This document shows positions 17,136 through 25,177 of a DNA stretch of 35,507 nt, piece by piece (position 1 is the stretch's first letter; each line of letters opens with the position of its first letter). This DNA comes from Kitasatospora sp. DSM 101779. Lineage in GTDB: Bacteria; Actinomycetota; Actinomycetes; Streptomycetales; Streptomycetaceae. Below the pieces are notes generated by a model. The model did no database searches and had not been told where the DNA came from. It saw only the letters and a list, made by a program, of their open reading frames with translations. The stretch is from assembly GCF_025655475.1 (NCBI RefSeq), contig NZ_JAHTIK010000001.1, positions 646,080 through 681,586 on the forward strand, given 5' to 3'. The position numbers and the translations under genes are program-made.

Positions 17136-18613
17136 GCCCGGCCCTCCCCGACCGCCGCGGAGGCCCGGCCCTCGGTGGAGGCCGGACCGCCGGCCGCGCC
17201 GGTGGCCGCCGGGCGCTGCCGCCCGGGCAGGGCGAGGGTCACCAGCAGGGCGAGCACGGCGGCCGCGGCGGCGACCAGGAAGACGACCAGGTAGGCGTGG
17301 AGCGTCGGGGCGGTGCGTCCGCCGACCTGGAAGGTCAGGTCGGCGAGGACGGCGGCGACCACGGCGCTGCAGACGGCCTGGCCGAGCGAGCGCATCAGGG
17401 TGTTGAGGCCGTTCGCCGCTCCCGTCTCGGAGGCCGGCACCGCCCGGATCACCAGGGCGGGCAGTGCGCTGTACGCGATGGCGGTGCCGGCGGAGACGAC
17501 CGTCGCGCCGGCAATGATCATCCACAGCTGGTGGCTGGTGAAGAACCGGACGACGTAGCCGACCGCCATCACGCCCGCCGCGACCGCCAGGGTCACCTTG
17601 GGCCCGAACGCGGCCGACATCCGCGCCGAGACCGGCGAGAGCGCCACCATGGAGAGGCCGCCGGGCAGCAGGCACAGGCCGCTGACCACGATGGACGCCC
17701 CCAGCCCGTACCCGGTGCTCTTGGGCTCCTGCACCATCTGCGCGGTGACCAGCGAGTTCGCGTAGAACGCGAAGCCGATCAGCAGGGCGGCGACGTTGGC
17801 GAGCAGTACCGCGGGACGGGCCGAGACCCGTACGTCCACCATCGGGCTCGAGTGGCGCAGTTCGTGGCGCAGCCAGAGCGGGGCCAGCACGACGGCCGCG
17901 GCGACCAGGCCGAGGGTCCGGCCGGAGGTCCAGCCCCACTGGGCGCCCTGGGTGACGGCCAGCAGCAGGGCCACCAGGACGGCGGAGAGGCCGAGCGCAC
18001 CTGGCACGTCGAAGCGTCCGGCGGTGCGCACGGGGGACTCGGGGACCTTCCACAGCACCAGCGCCATGTCCAGCAGGCCCAGGCCGGCCGACACCCAGAA
18101 CATGGTGTGCCAGTCGGCGTGTTCGACGACCAGCGCGGCGGCCGGCAGGCCGACGGCGGCGCCGATGCCGAGGGTGGAACTCATCAGCGCCACGGACGGG
18201 AGCACCCGGGCGGGCGGCAGTTCGTCGCGCATGATGCTGATGCCCAGCGGCACCACGGCCAGCGCGGCCCCCTGCAGGGCGCGGCCCGCGATGAGCACGC
18301 CGATGTGGGAGCTCACCGCGCACAGCGCCGAGCCGAGCACGAGCACGCCCAGCGAGGCGAGCAGGACGCGGCGCTTGCCGTACATGTCGCCGATCCGGCC
18401 GAGGAGCGGTGTGCAGACCGCCCCGGTGAGCAGGGTGACGGTGACCAGCCAGCTGGCGGCGGTTGGGGTGCTGCCGGTCAGCTGCGGTACGTGCGGCAGC
18501 AGCGGCACCACCAGCGTCTGCATGACGGCCACCACCACGCCGCAGAAGGCGAGGATGCCGACGAGGTACGGGGGTGCCGCGGGCTGGGCGCCGGGGGGCT
18601 CGGTGTCGGTCAT
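17132..18613 (-). CDS. MFS multidrug transporter (DHA2-like)
   Basis: The 493-residue product is an integral membrane protein with about 14 hydrophobic segments. It has the MFS signature LLGRIGDMYGKRRVLL after the second segment, and a motif-C-like stretch of Gly and Pro (SSTLGIGAAVGLPAAALVVE) in the fifth, typical of proton-driven drug exporters. The first helix begins near residue 17 (LVGILAFCGVVVAVMQTLVV). The C-terminal 30 residues are disordered. It forms an operon with the TetR regulator (4-bp overlap), the usual arrangement for efflux induced by its own substrate. GGAG precedes ATG 18613. The substrate cannot be predicted. Confidence 0.9.
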   Translation of the reverse strand: MTDTEPPGAQPAAPPYLVGILAFCGVVVAVMQTLVVPLLPHVPQLTGSTPTAASWLVTVTLLTGAVCTPLLGRIGDMYGKRRVLLASLGVLVLGSALCAVSSHIGVLIAGRALQGAALAVVPLGISIMRDELPPARVLPSVALMSSTLGIGAAVGLPAAALVVEHADWHTMFWVSAGLGLLDMALVLWKVPESPVRTAGRFDVPGALGLSAVLVALLLAVTQGAQWGWTSGRTLGLVAAAVVLAPLWLRHELRHSSPMVDVRVSARPAVLLANVAALLIGFAFYANSLVTAQMVQEPKSTGYGLGASIVVSGLCLLPGGLSMVALSPVSARMSAAFGPKVTLAVAAGVMAVGYVVRFFTSHQLWMIIAGATVVSAGTAIAYSALPALVIRAVPASETGAANGLNTLMRSLGQAVCSAVVAAVLADLTFQVGGRTAPTLHAYLVVFLVAAAAAVLALLVTLALPGRQRPAATGAAGGPASTEGRASAAVGEGRA

Positions 18614-18641
18614 CGTGCTCCGTGATCGGAAGGTGGGCTGG

Positions 18642-18659
18642 GGTGTACGCGTGTTCACC
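18642..18659. promoter_or_regulatory. Candidate operator of the MFS-TetR operon
   Basis: GGTGTACGCGTGTTCACC is an imperfect palindrome (14 of 18 positions) about 30 bp upstream of the MFS start. It covers a possible -10 (TACACC) and spacer of a leftward promoter with TTTACC at 18671-18666. Confidence 0.4.
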
Positions 18660-18929
18660 TCCGAGGGTAAACGCCTGTGCACCCCGGCCTGCGGGCGGGG
18701 TGCGGGTGGGGGCCCGGGGGTCGGCGGGTCTGCGGTCCGGGCCGGGCGCGGGCGGCCGGACGGGTGGGGGTGTGCGCCGAGCGGGGGTCGCGGCGGGGAC
18801 GGGCGGGGGAGTCCGCCGCCGTGTCGTCCGCGGATCCGGGTCCGGGCCGTGTCTCGGTGGGAGGGCGGTGCCCGCCGGTGCCGCCGTCCTGTCCGCGAGC
18901 GCCGGAGCGTCCTGAGCCTTTCGCCGAGT
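18660..18929. other. GC-rich region without a recognised gene
   Basis: The stretch between the MFS operator and the decayed Rpf-like gene is extremely G-rich on the top strand. I find no gene in it. I looked for a ydaO (c-di-AMP) riboswitch, which often precedes rpf genes, and see no convincing match. Confidence 0.35.
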
Positions 18930-19544
18930 CACTGCGCCGCCGCGCACTGCACCTGCTGCTGGCCGTGCTCGGCACGGGTGGCGTCCGGGCCTGCACCGAG
19001 GGGATCGGCCCCGCCGGCGCCGCGCCCGCAGCGGGGCATCGGCCGGGACCGGATCACGGCCTGCGAGAGCGGCGGCCGCCGGCACCTCGCCGGCGGCAAC
19101 GGCTACTTCGGCGGCCTGCAGTCCGACCCGGGCGGCGTGGCGGGCCAACGGCGGGACGGCGTTCGCGCCGCGTGCCGATCTCGCCGGCCGCGAGCAGCGG
19201 ATCGCGGTCGCCGAGCGGCTGACGGCCCGGCGCGGGCTGGAGCCGTGACCGGCCTGCGGCTCCCGCGGGGCGGCGCCTGCGACGGCCGCGGCCCGGGAGG
19301 CCGCCGCCCCTGTACCGGCCGTCGAACCGGAGGCCGTCGAACCGGAGGCCGTCGACGCCGGGCCGGAGCTGCAGGGGACCGTCCAGGAGGCGAGGACCTG
19401 GCCGGCATCGCCGAGACCCGCGGGGTCGCGGGCGGCTGGCCGGCACTGCACGAGCTGAGCCTCGACCTCCTCGGCGACGACCCCGATCTCATCGTCCCCG
19501 GCCAGATCCTCCGTCTCTCCGACCGGGCCTCGTCCGGCGACTGA
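18930..19544 (+). pseudogene. Decayed Rpf-like transglycosylase with C-terminal LysM domain
   Basis: Resuscitation-promoting-factor proteins are secreted muralytic enzymes. The pieces appear in order but in different frames. A signal-peptide-like stretch RRALHLLLAVLGTGGVRA is in frame 2. The Rpf core start DRITACESGG plus GGNGYFGGLQ is in frame 3. The rest of the Rpf domain, RANGGTAFAPRADLAGREQ and IAVAERLTARRGLEP, is in frame 1 and is followed by TGA (19246-19248) exactly where the family has Trp in PWPACG. A Pro/Ala/Glu linker (EPEAVEPEAV, from a 15-bp direct repeat at 19321-19350) is in frame 1. A LysM domain DLAGIAETRGVAGGWPALHE to VPGQILRL is in frame 3 and ends with TGA at 19542-19544. 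At least three frameshifts plus one nonsense change make a sequencing error unlikely as the whole cause. The true start is not identifiable. Confidence 0.8.
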
Positions 19545-19577
19545 CGGCAACGCCGGTCAGCCGCTCCTCGGCCACCC

Positions 19578-21305
19578 CTATCGGTTCCACGACTGCCAGA
19601 GCGCGGCGTAGGGCCCGTCGTTGGCCACCAGGTCGTCGTGCGGACCCACCTCGGTGAGGCGGCCGTCCTCCATCACGGCGACCCGGTCGGCGTCGTGGGC
19701 CGTGTGCAGGCGGTGGGCGATCGCGACGACGGTGCGGCCCTTCAGGACGGCGGCCAGGGCGCGTTCGGTGTGGCGGGCGGCCGTCGGGTCGAGCAGCGCG
19801 GTGGCCTCGTCCAGGATCACCGTGTGCGGGTCGGCCAGGACCACCCGGGCCAGGGCGAGTTGCTGTGCCCGGGCGCCGTCCAGCCGGTGACCGCCGGCGC
19901 CCAGTTCGGTGTCCAGGCCGTTCGGCAGCTCGTGCGACCAGCCGACGGCGGCCAGGGCGGCGAGCAGTTCGGTGTCACCGGCGTCCGGCGCGGCGATCTG
20001 CAGGTTGTCGCGCAGGGTGCCGAGGAAGACGTGGTGCTCCTGGGTGACCAGGACGACCTGGCGCCGCAGCCGGTCCGGGTCGAGGCCGGCGATCGGGACG
20101 CCGCCCACGGCCACCGTGCCGGAGCGGGGCTCGTCCATGCCGGCCAGCAGCCGGCCGAGCGTGGTCTTGCCCGAGCCGGACGGGCCGACCACGGCCAGCC
20201 GCTCGCCCGGGCGGATCGTCAGGCCGACCCCGTGCAGCACGTCGTCCCGTCCGTCGTAGGCGTAGCGGACGTCGGTCACCTCGATCCGGTCGTCGACCGG
20301 CGCGGCCGAGCGGGCCGGCGGGGTCTGCGGGGCGTCGGCCAGCCCTTCGACCCGGGCGAAGGCGGCGCCACTGCTCTGCAACTGGTCGATCCAGACCACG
20401 ATGGTGTCGAGCGGCGGCTCGAGCTGGCGGACGAAGAGCGCGGCGGCGACCGCCGAACCGAGGCTGACCAGGCCGTGCGCGTGCAGCAGGCCGCCGGTCA
20501 GCAGGACCACCACCACCGGGACGGTGTAGGAGGCGCTGACGACCGGGAAGAAGACGTTGCGCAGGAACAGGGTCCGCTCGCGGGTGCGGCGGCACTCCTC
20601 GACGGCGGCCTCGCCGACCGCGATCCGGCGCTCCTGCAGACCGAGCGCCTCGACCGTCCGGGCGCCCGAGGCGGTGGCGGCAAGGACTTCGGCCAGCGCG
20701 GAGTTGGCGGCGCCCTCGTCGAGATAGCCGGAGCGGGCCCGGCGCAGGTACCAGCGGGCGCCGGACCAGATCCCGACCATCCCGACCGTCGCGCAGGCGC
20801 CGAGCAGCGGCTGGACGGCGACGATCGCGCCGACGACGAACACGATCTGCACCAGGGAGACGAACACGTCCGGGGCGGCGTCCCGCAGCGCGGTGCCGAC
20901 GGCGGCGACGTCGGTGGTGCCGCGCGTGGTCAGGTCGCCGCTCCCCGCCCGCTCGACGGCCGCCGGGGGCAGGGCGAGGGCGCGGTCGGCGAACTGCTCG
21001 CGGACCCGCGCCGACGTGCGTTCCCCGAACCGGTGGGCGACGTAGCGGGCCTGCCGGGACAGCAGCAGCTGGGCGAGCGCGCCGGTCACGATGGCGAGCG
21101 CCAGCAGGTCGACGGTGCGGGTGCCGGCACCGGCCGAGACCTCGTCGATGATCCGGCCGAGCAGCCACGGGCCGGCCAGCCCGGCGAGGGCGGCCAGCGC
21201 GTTGAGGGCGAGCAGGGCGGTGAATCCGCGGACGTCCCGGCGGATCAGCGCCAGGGCGGCCCGGCGGACCGCGGCGGGGCCGGCGACGGGGAGGAGGGCA
21301 CTCAT
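19578..21305 (-). CDS. ABC exporter half-transporter with intact nucleotide site and degenerate signature
   Basis: The 575-residue product is a type IV ABC exporter subunit: a six-helix transmembrane domain (about residues 25-300) followed by a nucleotide-binding domain. Walker A GPSGSGKT (374-381), Walker B ILDE with catalytic Glu500 and the switch His530 (AIAHRL) are intact. The signature is changed from LSGGQ to LDGAR (475-479). It overlaps the upstream ABC gene by 4 bp (ATGA), so the two should form a heterodimer. In that dimer this subunit supplies the catalytic nucleotide face and the partner the working LSGGQ. Related bacterial heterodimers (BmrCD, TmrAB type) export drugs or peptides. 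The substrate is unknown, but the adjacent TetX-like gene suggests a small aromatic toxin. Confidence 0.92.
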   Translation of the reverse strand: MSALLPVAGPAAVRRAALALIRRDVRGFTALLALNALAALAGLAGPWLLGRIIDEVSAGAGTRTVDLLALAIVTGALAQLLLSRQARYVAHRFGERTSARVREQFADRALALPPAAVERAGSGDLTTRGTTDVAAVGTALRDAAPDVFVSLVQIVFVVGAIVAVQPLLGACATVGMVGIWSGARWYLRRARSGYLDEGAANSALAEVLAATASGARTVEALGLQERRIAVGEAAVEECRRTRERTLFLRNVFFPVVSASYTVPVVVVLLTGGLLHAHGLVSLGSAVAAALFVRQLEPPLDTIVVWIDQLQSSGAAFARVEGLADAPQTPPARSAAPVDDRIEVTDVRYAYDGRDDVLHGVGLTIRPGERLAVVGPSGSGKTTLGRLLAGMDEPRSGTVAVGGVPIAGLDPDRLRRQVVLVTQEHHVFLGTLRDNLQIAAPDAGDTELLAALAAVGWSHELPNGLDTELGAGGHRLDGARAQQLALARVVLADPHTVILDEATALLDPTAARHTERALAAVLKGRTVVAIAHRLHTAHDADRVAVMEDGRLTEVGPHDDLVANDGPYAALWQSWNR

Positions 21306-23083
21306 CGGACGGTCTCCTCGGCGCTGTGGGGGGCCGGTACGGCGGTGTCCTCGGCGTCGGCGCGGCGCGGAGCCGGCAGGGCGGTGTCCTCGGCCTCGGC
21401 GCGGGAGACCAGGGCGCGGTACCCGGGGTGGTCGCGGAGCAGGTCGTGATGGCGGCCGGTGGCGGCGACCCGTCCGTCGACCAGGTACTGCACCGTGTCG
21501 GCGCGGTCCAGCAGGAGCGGCGAGACGCCGGTGACCAGGGTGGTCCGTCCGGCGCGGGCGAGGCGCAGGCCGGTGGCCATCGCGGCCTCGGTGTGCGCGT
21601 CGACGGCGGAGGTCGGTTCGACGGCGAGCAGCACCTCGGGGTCGGCGGCCAGCGCCCGGGCGAGGCGCAGACGCTGCCGCTGGCCGCCGGACAGGTTGCG
21701 GCCGTCGGCCTCGATCGGGGAGTCCAGGCCGTCCGGCAGTCCGCGCAGGACGTCGAGGGCGGCGGCGGCCTCCAGGGCGGCGAGCAGTGCCCGGTCGTCG
21801 GGCCGGTGACGGCCGGAGAGGACCTCGCGCAGCGGGCCGGCGAAGAGGGCGGCCTCGTTGTCCGCGACCAGGATCCGGTCCCGGACGGCGGACAGGGCGA
21901 GGGAGTCGAGCCGTTCGGTGCCCCACTCGGCGGCGCTCGCGGCGAACCGGCCGAGCCGGTCGACCACGGCGGCGGCGTCCTGCGGCCGGGCGCAGGCCAG
22001 GACGGTCAGCCGGCCGGGGAGCAGTTCGACACCGGAGTCCGGGTCGCGCAGCACGGTGGGTGTGCCGGGTGCGTCGGCGCCGCCCGGGCGGGTGCCGGGA
22101 TCCAGCGCCAGGAAGCGGACCACCCGGGCGGAGGCGACGAGGCCACGGCTGATGTCCTGTCCGCTCTCGACCAGGAACTGGACGGGGAAGACCAGCACCG
22201 CCACGTACCCGTAGACCGCGACCAGCTGACCCACCGTGATGTCGCCGGTGGCGGCGAGGCGGGCGGCCGGCCAGGTCACCGCGGCGAGGAAGAGCGTGGG
22301 CAGGCCGACGCCGAAGGACTGCAGCCAGCTGGTGACGGCACCGACCCGGTAGCCGTCGGCACGCAGCTCCTGCGAGTCGCGCCGGTAGCGCTCGGCGTAG
22401 GTCTCCTTGCCGCCCAGGCCGTTCAGCACCCGCAGTCCGCCCACCATGTCCTCGAACCGGGCGGCCAGCCGGCCCTGCCGTTCGCGGTAGCGGGTCTCCG
22501 CGCCGCGCAGCCGGCCGAGCAGCGGCCCGACCAGCACCGCCATCAGCGGGACACCGAGCAGCACGACGACGGCGAGCAGCGGGGAGACGGCCAGCAGCAG
22601 GACGGCAACGGTGCCGATCGCGATCAACGAGCCGACGCCGGGGCCGACGAAGGTCAGGGTCCGGGCGATCTGGCCGACGTCGCCGATGCCGATGGTGACC
22701 ACCTCGCCGGAGGTGACCAGCCGGGGCAGCGCCGCGCCGAGCCGGACGGACTGCCGGACCACCACCCGGACGGTGCGGAAGGTGGCGTCCATCCGCAGCC
22801 TGGTCATGGTCCGGTGGCGCAGCATGCTGATCCCGGCGTTCAGCAGGCCGGCCACCAGGACGGCGGCCGTCCAGCCGACCAGCGTGCGCGGGCGCCCGGC
22901 CCGGAGCCCGTCGTCGACGGCGCGGGAGAGCAGGTACGGCTGCAGGGTCAGCATGAGCATCCACGCGATGCTCAGCACCGCTCCTGCGGCCACCCGCCAC
23001 TTCTGCCGGGCGGTCAGCCAGCACAGGTAGTGGGCGGCGCTGCGGATGTCCGGCGTCCCCGGAGCGTCGTTCGGATCGTGCAC
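21302..23083 (-). CDS. ABC exporter half-transporter with lost Walker A
   Basis: The 593-residue product has a transmembrane domain (about 25-310) and a strongly altered nucleotide-binding domain. Where Walker A should be it reads LTVLACARPQDAAA (360-373) without the G-x-x-G-x-G-K-T pattern. Walker B keeps the Glu but has Val488 for Asp (LLAVEPTSAVD), and the switch His is Gly519 (LVTGVSP). The signature LSGGQ (464-468) is perfect. It would serve mainly to donate LSGGQ to the partner encoded downstream. The Ala/Pro tail contains an imperfect repeat of AEDTA-x-PAP. The start is GTG 23083: TAGGGT (23095-23090) ends 6 bp upstream, suggesting leaderless translation. A strong hairpin lies just before this promoter. 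Confidence 0.9.
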   Translation of the reverse strand: MHDPNDAPGTPDIRSAAHYLCWLTARQKWRVAAGAVLSIAWMLMLTLQPYLLSRAVDDGLRAGRPRTLVGWTAAVLVAGLLNAGISMLRHRTMTRLRMDATFRTVRVVVRQSVRLGAALPRLVTSGEVVTIGIGDVGQIARTLTFVGPGVGSLIAIGTVAVLLLAVSPLLAVVVLLGVPLMAVLVGPLLGRLRGAETRYRERQGRLAARFEDMVGGLRVLNGLGGKETYAERYRRDSQELRADGYRVGAVTSWLQSFGVGLPTLFLAAVTWPAARLAATGDITVGQLVAVYGYVAVLVFPVQFLVESGQDISRGLVASARVVRFLALDPGTRPGGADAPGTPTVLRDPDSGVELLPGRLTVLACARPQDAAAVVDRLGRFAASAAEWGTERLDSLALSAVRDRILVADNEAALFAGPLREVLSGRHRPDDRALLAALEAAAALDVLRGLPDGLDSPIEADGRNLSGGQRQRLRLARALAADPEVLLAVEPTSAVDAHTEAAMATGLRLARAGRTTLVTGVSPLLLDRADTVQYLVDGRVAATGRHHDLLRDHPGYRALVSRAEAEDTALPAPRRADAEDTAVPAPHSAEETVR

Positions 23084-23089
23084 CGTCGT

Positions 23090-23095
23090 ACCCTA
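23090..23095 (-). promoter_or_regulatory. -10 box TAGGGT for the ABC operon (leaderless)
   Basis: On the minus strand this is a perfect TAGRRT match ending 6 bp before GTG 23083. The -35 region would fall inside the preceding hairpin loop and is weak (GTTCTG). Confidence 0.5.
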
Positions 23096-23096
23096 C

Positions 23097-23135
23097 GTGC
23101 CGCCTCCCGGCGCAGAACCCGGCGGGAGGCGGCAC
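23097..23135 (-). terminator. Strong hairpin between the monooxygenase and ABC genes
   Basis: GTGCCGCCTCCCG (23097-23109) and CGGGAGGCGGCAC (23123-23135) form a perfect 13-bp stem with a 13-base loop. It lies 31 bp after the monooxygenase stop and just before the ABC -10 box, so it may end or attenuate transcription from the TetR-TetX-like unit. Confidence 0.7.
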
Positions 23136-23166
23136 GCGCACCGGCGGACCCGGCCCCGAGCACTCG

Positions 23167-24315
23167 TCAGGCCGAGGCCCGGTACCCCGCCATCCGCTCG
23201 AGCAGGCCGTACGGGGCGTCGGCGGCGAAGCAGAGGTCGAGGTTGGCGGCGGACTCCGCGGCGGACGCCTCGCTCCGCGGGAAGAGGTCGCGTTCGTATG
23301 CGGCGAGGGCGGCCTCCGGGTCGCCGGGGTGGGCGACGATCGCGGCGGCGAGCTCCGCACCGTCCAGCATGGCGAGGTTGGCGCCCTCGCCCGCGAACGG
23401 GGACATCAGGTGGGCGGCGTCGCCGAGCAGGGTGACCCCGGGGGTGCGCGGCCAGCGGTGGCCGATCGGCAGGGCGTGGATCGGCCGCGGCACGAGAGTG
23501 CCCGCGGCGTGGGCGATCAGCGCGCGCAGCCGGTCGTCCCAGCCGTCGAAGTGCCGGAGGACCTCGGCCCGGGCGGCGCCGGTGTCGGTGAAGTCGATGC
23601 CGGCGGCCCAGTCCTCGGGTACCCGCAGGGCGGCGTAGCCGTGCAGGGTGCCGTCGTTCTCGAGGTGGGTGAGCAGGCCCCGGTCGTCGCCGAGCGCGAA
23701 CATCATGCCGCGTCCGGTGAGGCCGAGCGTCGCGGCGTGGGCGGGGGCGGTCCCGGGCAGGTCCGTCTCGACGAAGGAGACGCCGGTGTAGGCGGGGACG
23801 GCGGCGGAGACCAGCGGCCGGATCCGCGACCACGCGCCGTCCGCGCCGACCAGCAGGTCGGTGGTGAGGACGCTGCCGTCGGCGAGCCGCACCTCGTGCC
23901 GCCCGTCGCCGAGCGGCTGCGCGCCGGTCACCTTGGCGCCCCAGCGGACGGTGCCGGCGGGCAGCGAGTCGAGCAGGATGCGGCGCAGGTCGTTGCGGTT
24001 GACCTCGGGCCGGTCGCCCTCGTCCCCCTCGTCGTCGGCCATCAGCACGGTGCCGTGCCGGTCGACGATGCGCGTCGCCTGGCCGCCGGGGTGCACGATC
24101 GCGAGGAAGTCCTCGTACAGACCGGCGGCGCGCAGGGCGGCCTGGGCCGAGTCCTCGTGCAGGTCGAGCATGCCGCCCTGGTGGCGGGCGGTCGGCGAGG
24201 CGTCCAGGTCGAGGACGAGGGCGTCGATGCCGTGGACGTGCAGGACCCGGGCGAGGGTGAGGCCGCCGAGGCCGGCTCCGACGACGGTGATCGGGTGATG
24301 GGAGGCGGTGGTCAT
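23167..24315 (-). CDS. TetX-like FAD-dependent monooxygenase
   Basis: The family uses FAD and NADPH to hydroxylate aromatic compounds; TetX members inactivate tetracyclines. The 382-residue product has GAGLGGLTLA (13-22) for FAD, GGMLDLH (47-53, compare GGTLDLH in TetX), PEVNRNDLRRILLDSL (103-118, compare EINRNDLRAILLNSL), and GDAAHLMSPFAGEGAN (298-313, compare GDAAHLMPPFAGQGVN). These are the closest matches I know among group A flavin monooxygenases, but TetX-like proteins in actinobacteria also act on other aromatics, so tetracycline itself is not proven. There is no membrane or signal segment. AGGAG stands 8 bp before ATG 24315. It lies 44 bp downstream of a TetR regulator and is followed by a heterodimeric ABC exporter, suggesting inactivation plus efflux. 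Confidence 0.88.
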   Translation of the reverse strand: MTTASHHPITVVGAGLGGLTLARVLHVHGIDALVLDLDASPTARHQGGMLDLHEDSAQAALRAAGLYEDFLAIVHPGGQATRIVDRHGTVLMADDEGDEGDRPEVNRNDLRRILLDSLPAGTVRWGAKVTGAQPLGDGRHEVRLADGSVLTTDLLVGADGAWSRIRPLVSAAVPAYTGVSFVETDLPGTAPAHAATLGLTGRGMMFALGDDRGLLTHLENDGTLHGYAALRVPEDWAAGIDFTDTGAARAEVLRHFDGWDDRLRALIAHAAGTLVPRPIHALPIGHRWPRTPGVTLLGDAAHLMSPFAGEGANLAMLDGAELAAAIVAHPGDPEAALAAYERDLFPRSEASAAESAANLDLCFAADAPYGLLERMAGYRASA

Positions 24316-24359
24316 GGCGGAACTCCTGTCGTGCGGCGGACGGACGGGTGCGCGGCGGT

Positions 24360-25055
24360 TCAGCGCGGGGTGTGCAGCACGCCGTTGAGCAGCACGCGGA
24401 AGCCCCAGGCGAGGCGTTGCTCGCCGGAGCCGGAGAGCAGCTCGGTGCCGAGGGCGGCGAGGTGCGGACGGGTGTCGGCGGTGGCGCCGCGCAGGGCGGC
24501 GGCGAGCGCGTCCCACTCCTCGGCGCGGGTGCCCTCCCCGGTCGCGGCGCCGGCACGGGGGGCGTGTTCGGCGGCCGTGGCGGTGGCGAACTGCAGCAGC
24601 AGGTCGAGGGCCCACGACGCCCGGTCGCCGGGGACACCGCCCTCGGCGAGCAGCGCGAGCACCGCCTCCACCAGGTCGAGGTAGCGCTCGCCGGAGGGGC
24701 GGGCGACCAGCGCCGACTGGGCGAGGCCGGGGTGGGCGAAGAGCAGGTCGGTGTACGAGGTGAGGACCGCGACCAGGCGATCCTGCCAGTCGCCGGGCGT
24801 GGTGACGGGCGTGAGGTCGACGGAGCCGAGCAGGTCGTCGAGGACGGCGGCGTGCAGCTCCGCGGTGTTGCGGACGTACACGTACAGCGAGGCGGGGCCG
24901 GTGTCGAGCTCCTGCGCCAGGCGGCGCATGGTGACCCGCTGGAGGCCCTCGGATCGCATCAGCCCGACGGCCGTGGCCACGATCCCGGACCGGCTCAGCG
25001 CGGGTTTGGCGGGGCGTTCGCGACGGCTGCGCGGGGCATCGGGGTGTGCGGTCAT
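24360..25055 (-). CDS. TetR-family repressor of the TetX-like operon
   Basis: The 231-residue product has a basic N-terminal extension and then the helix-turn-helix VTMRRLAQELDTGPASLYVYV (about residues 41-61), which closely resembles TetR itself. A TetR_C-like helical domain follows (DWQDRLVAVLTSYTDLLFAHP). It is the first gene of a leftward unit with the TetX-like monooxygenase. Its promoter carries three operator copies, so autoregulation is very likely, and the ligand may be the monooxygenase substrate. ATG 25055 is preceded by GGAGG with only 1-bp spacing, and by a -10 TACGGT ending 6 bp upstream, which suggests leaderless translation. The nearest divergent gene starts at 25178 and may be co-controlled. 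Confidence 0.92.
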   Translation of the reverse strand: MTAHPDAPRSRRERPAKPALSRSGIVATAVGLMRSEGLQRVTMRRLAQELDTGPASLYVYVRNTAELHAAVLDDLLGSVDLTPVTTPGDWQDRLVAVLTSYTDLLFAHPGLAQSALVARPSGERYLDLVEAVLALLAEGGVPGDRASWALDLLLQFATATAAEHAPRAGAATGEGTRAEEWDALAAALRGATADTRPHLAALGTELLSGSGEQRLAWGFRVLLNGVLHTPR

Positions 25056-25061
25056 GCCTCC

Positions 25062-25090
25062 ACCGTAACGAACATGTTCGTCACGAACAA
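25062..25090 (-). promoter_or_regulatory. Promoter TTGTTC-N17-TACGGT for TetR and the TetX-like gene
   Basis: On the minus strand TTGTTC (25090-25085), 17 bp and TACGGT (25067-25062) precede ATG 25055 by 6 bp. Operator copy 1 fills the spacer and copy 2 covers the -35. Confidence 0.6.
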
Positions 25091-25111
25091 GCTCGTAACG
25101 AACATGTTCGG
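25068..25111. promoter_or_regulatory. Three tandem TetR operators, 15-bp period
   Basis: Copy 1 ACGAACATGTTCGT (25068-25081) is a perfect palindrome. Copy 2 ACGAACAAGCTCGT (25083-25096) is imperfect. Copy 3 ACGAACATGTTCGG (25098-25111) matches copy 1 in 13 of 14 bases. Start-to-start distance is exactly 15 bp twice. The half-site is CGAAC. Confidence 0.8.
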
Positions 25112-25164
25112 CCCGGCCTGATGCCGGACGCCGCGTTCCACCGCCCCGGCGCCGCCCCCGGGAC

Positions 25165-25170
25165 TACGAT
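25165..25170 (+). promoter_or_regulatory. -10-like TACGAT before the Ser-x-x gene
   Basis: TACGAT ends 7 bp before ATG 25178 and no ribosome binding site is evident, so a leaderless mRNA is possible. There is no clear -35. Confidence 0.35.
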
Positions 25171-25177
25171 CGGGGCC

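Noticed and set aside
18660..18929. c-di-AMP (ydaO) riboswitch before the Rpf-like pseudogene
   Set aside because: Such riboswitches precede many rpf genes, but I could not find the conserved blocks; if one existed it has decayed.
25068..25111. GAAC/GTTC palindromes as further LexA boxes
   Set aside because: The centre is 2 bp (GAAC-AT-GTTC), not the 4 bp of the SOS box, and three phased copies next to a TetR gene fit TetR operators.
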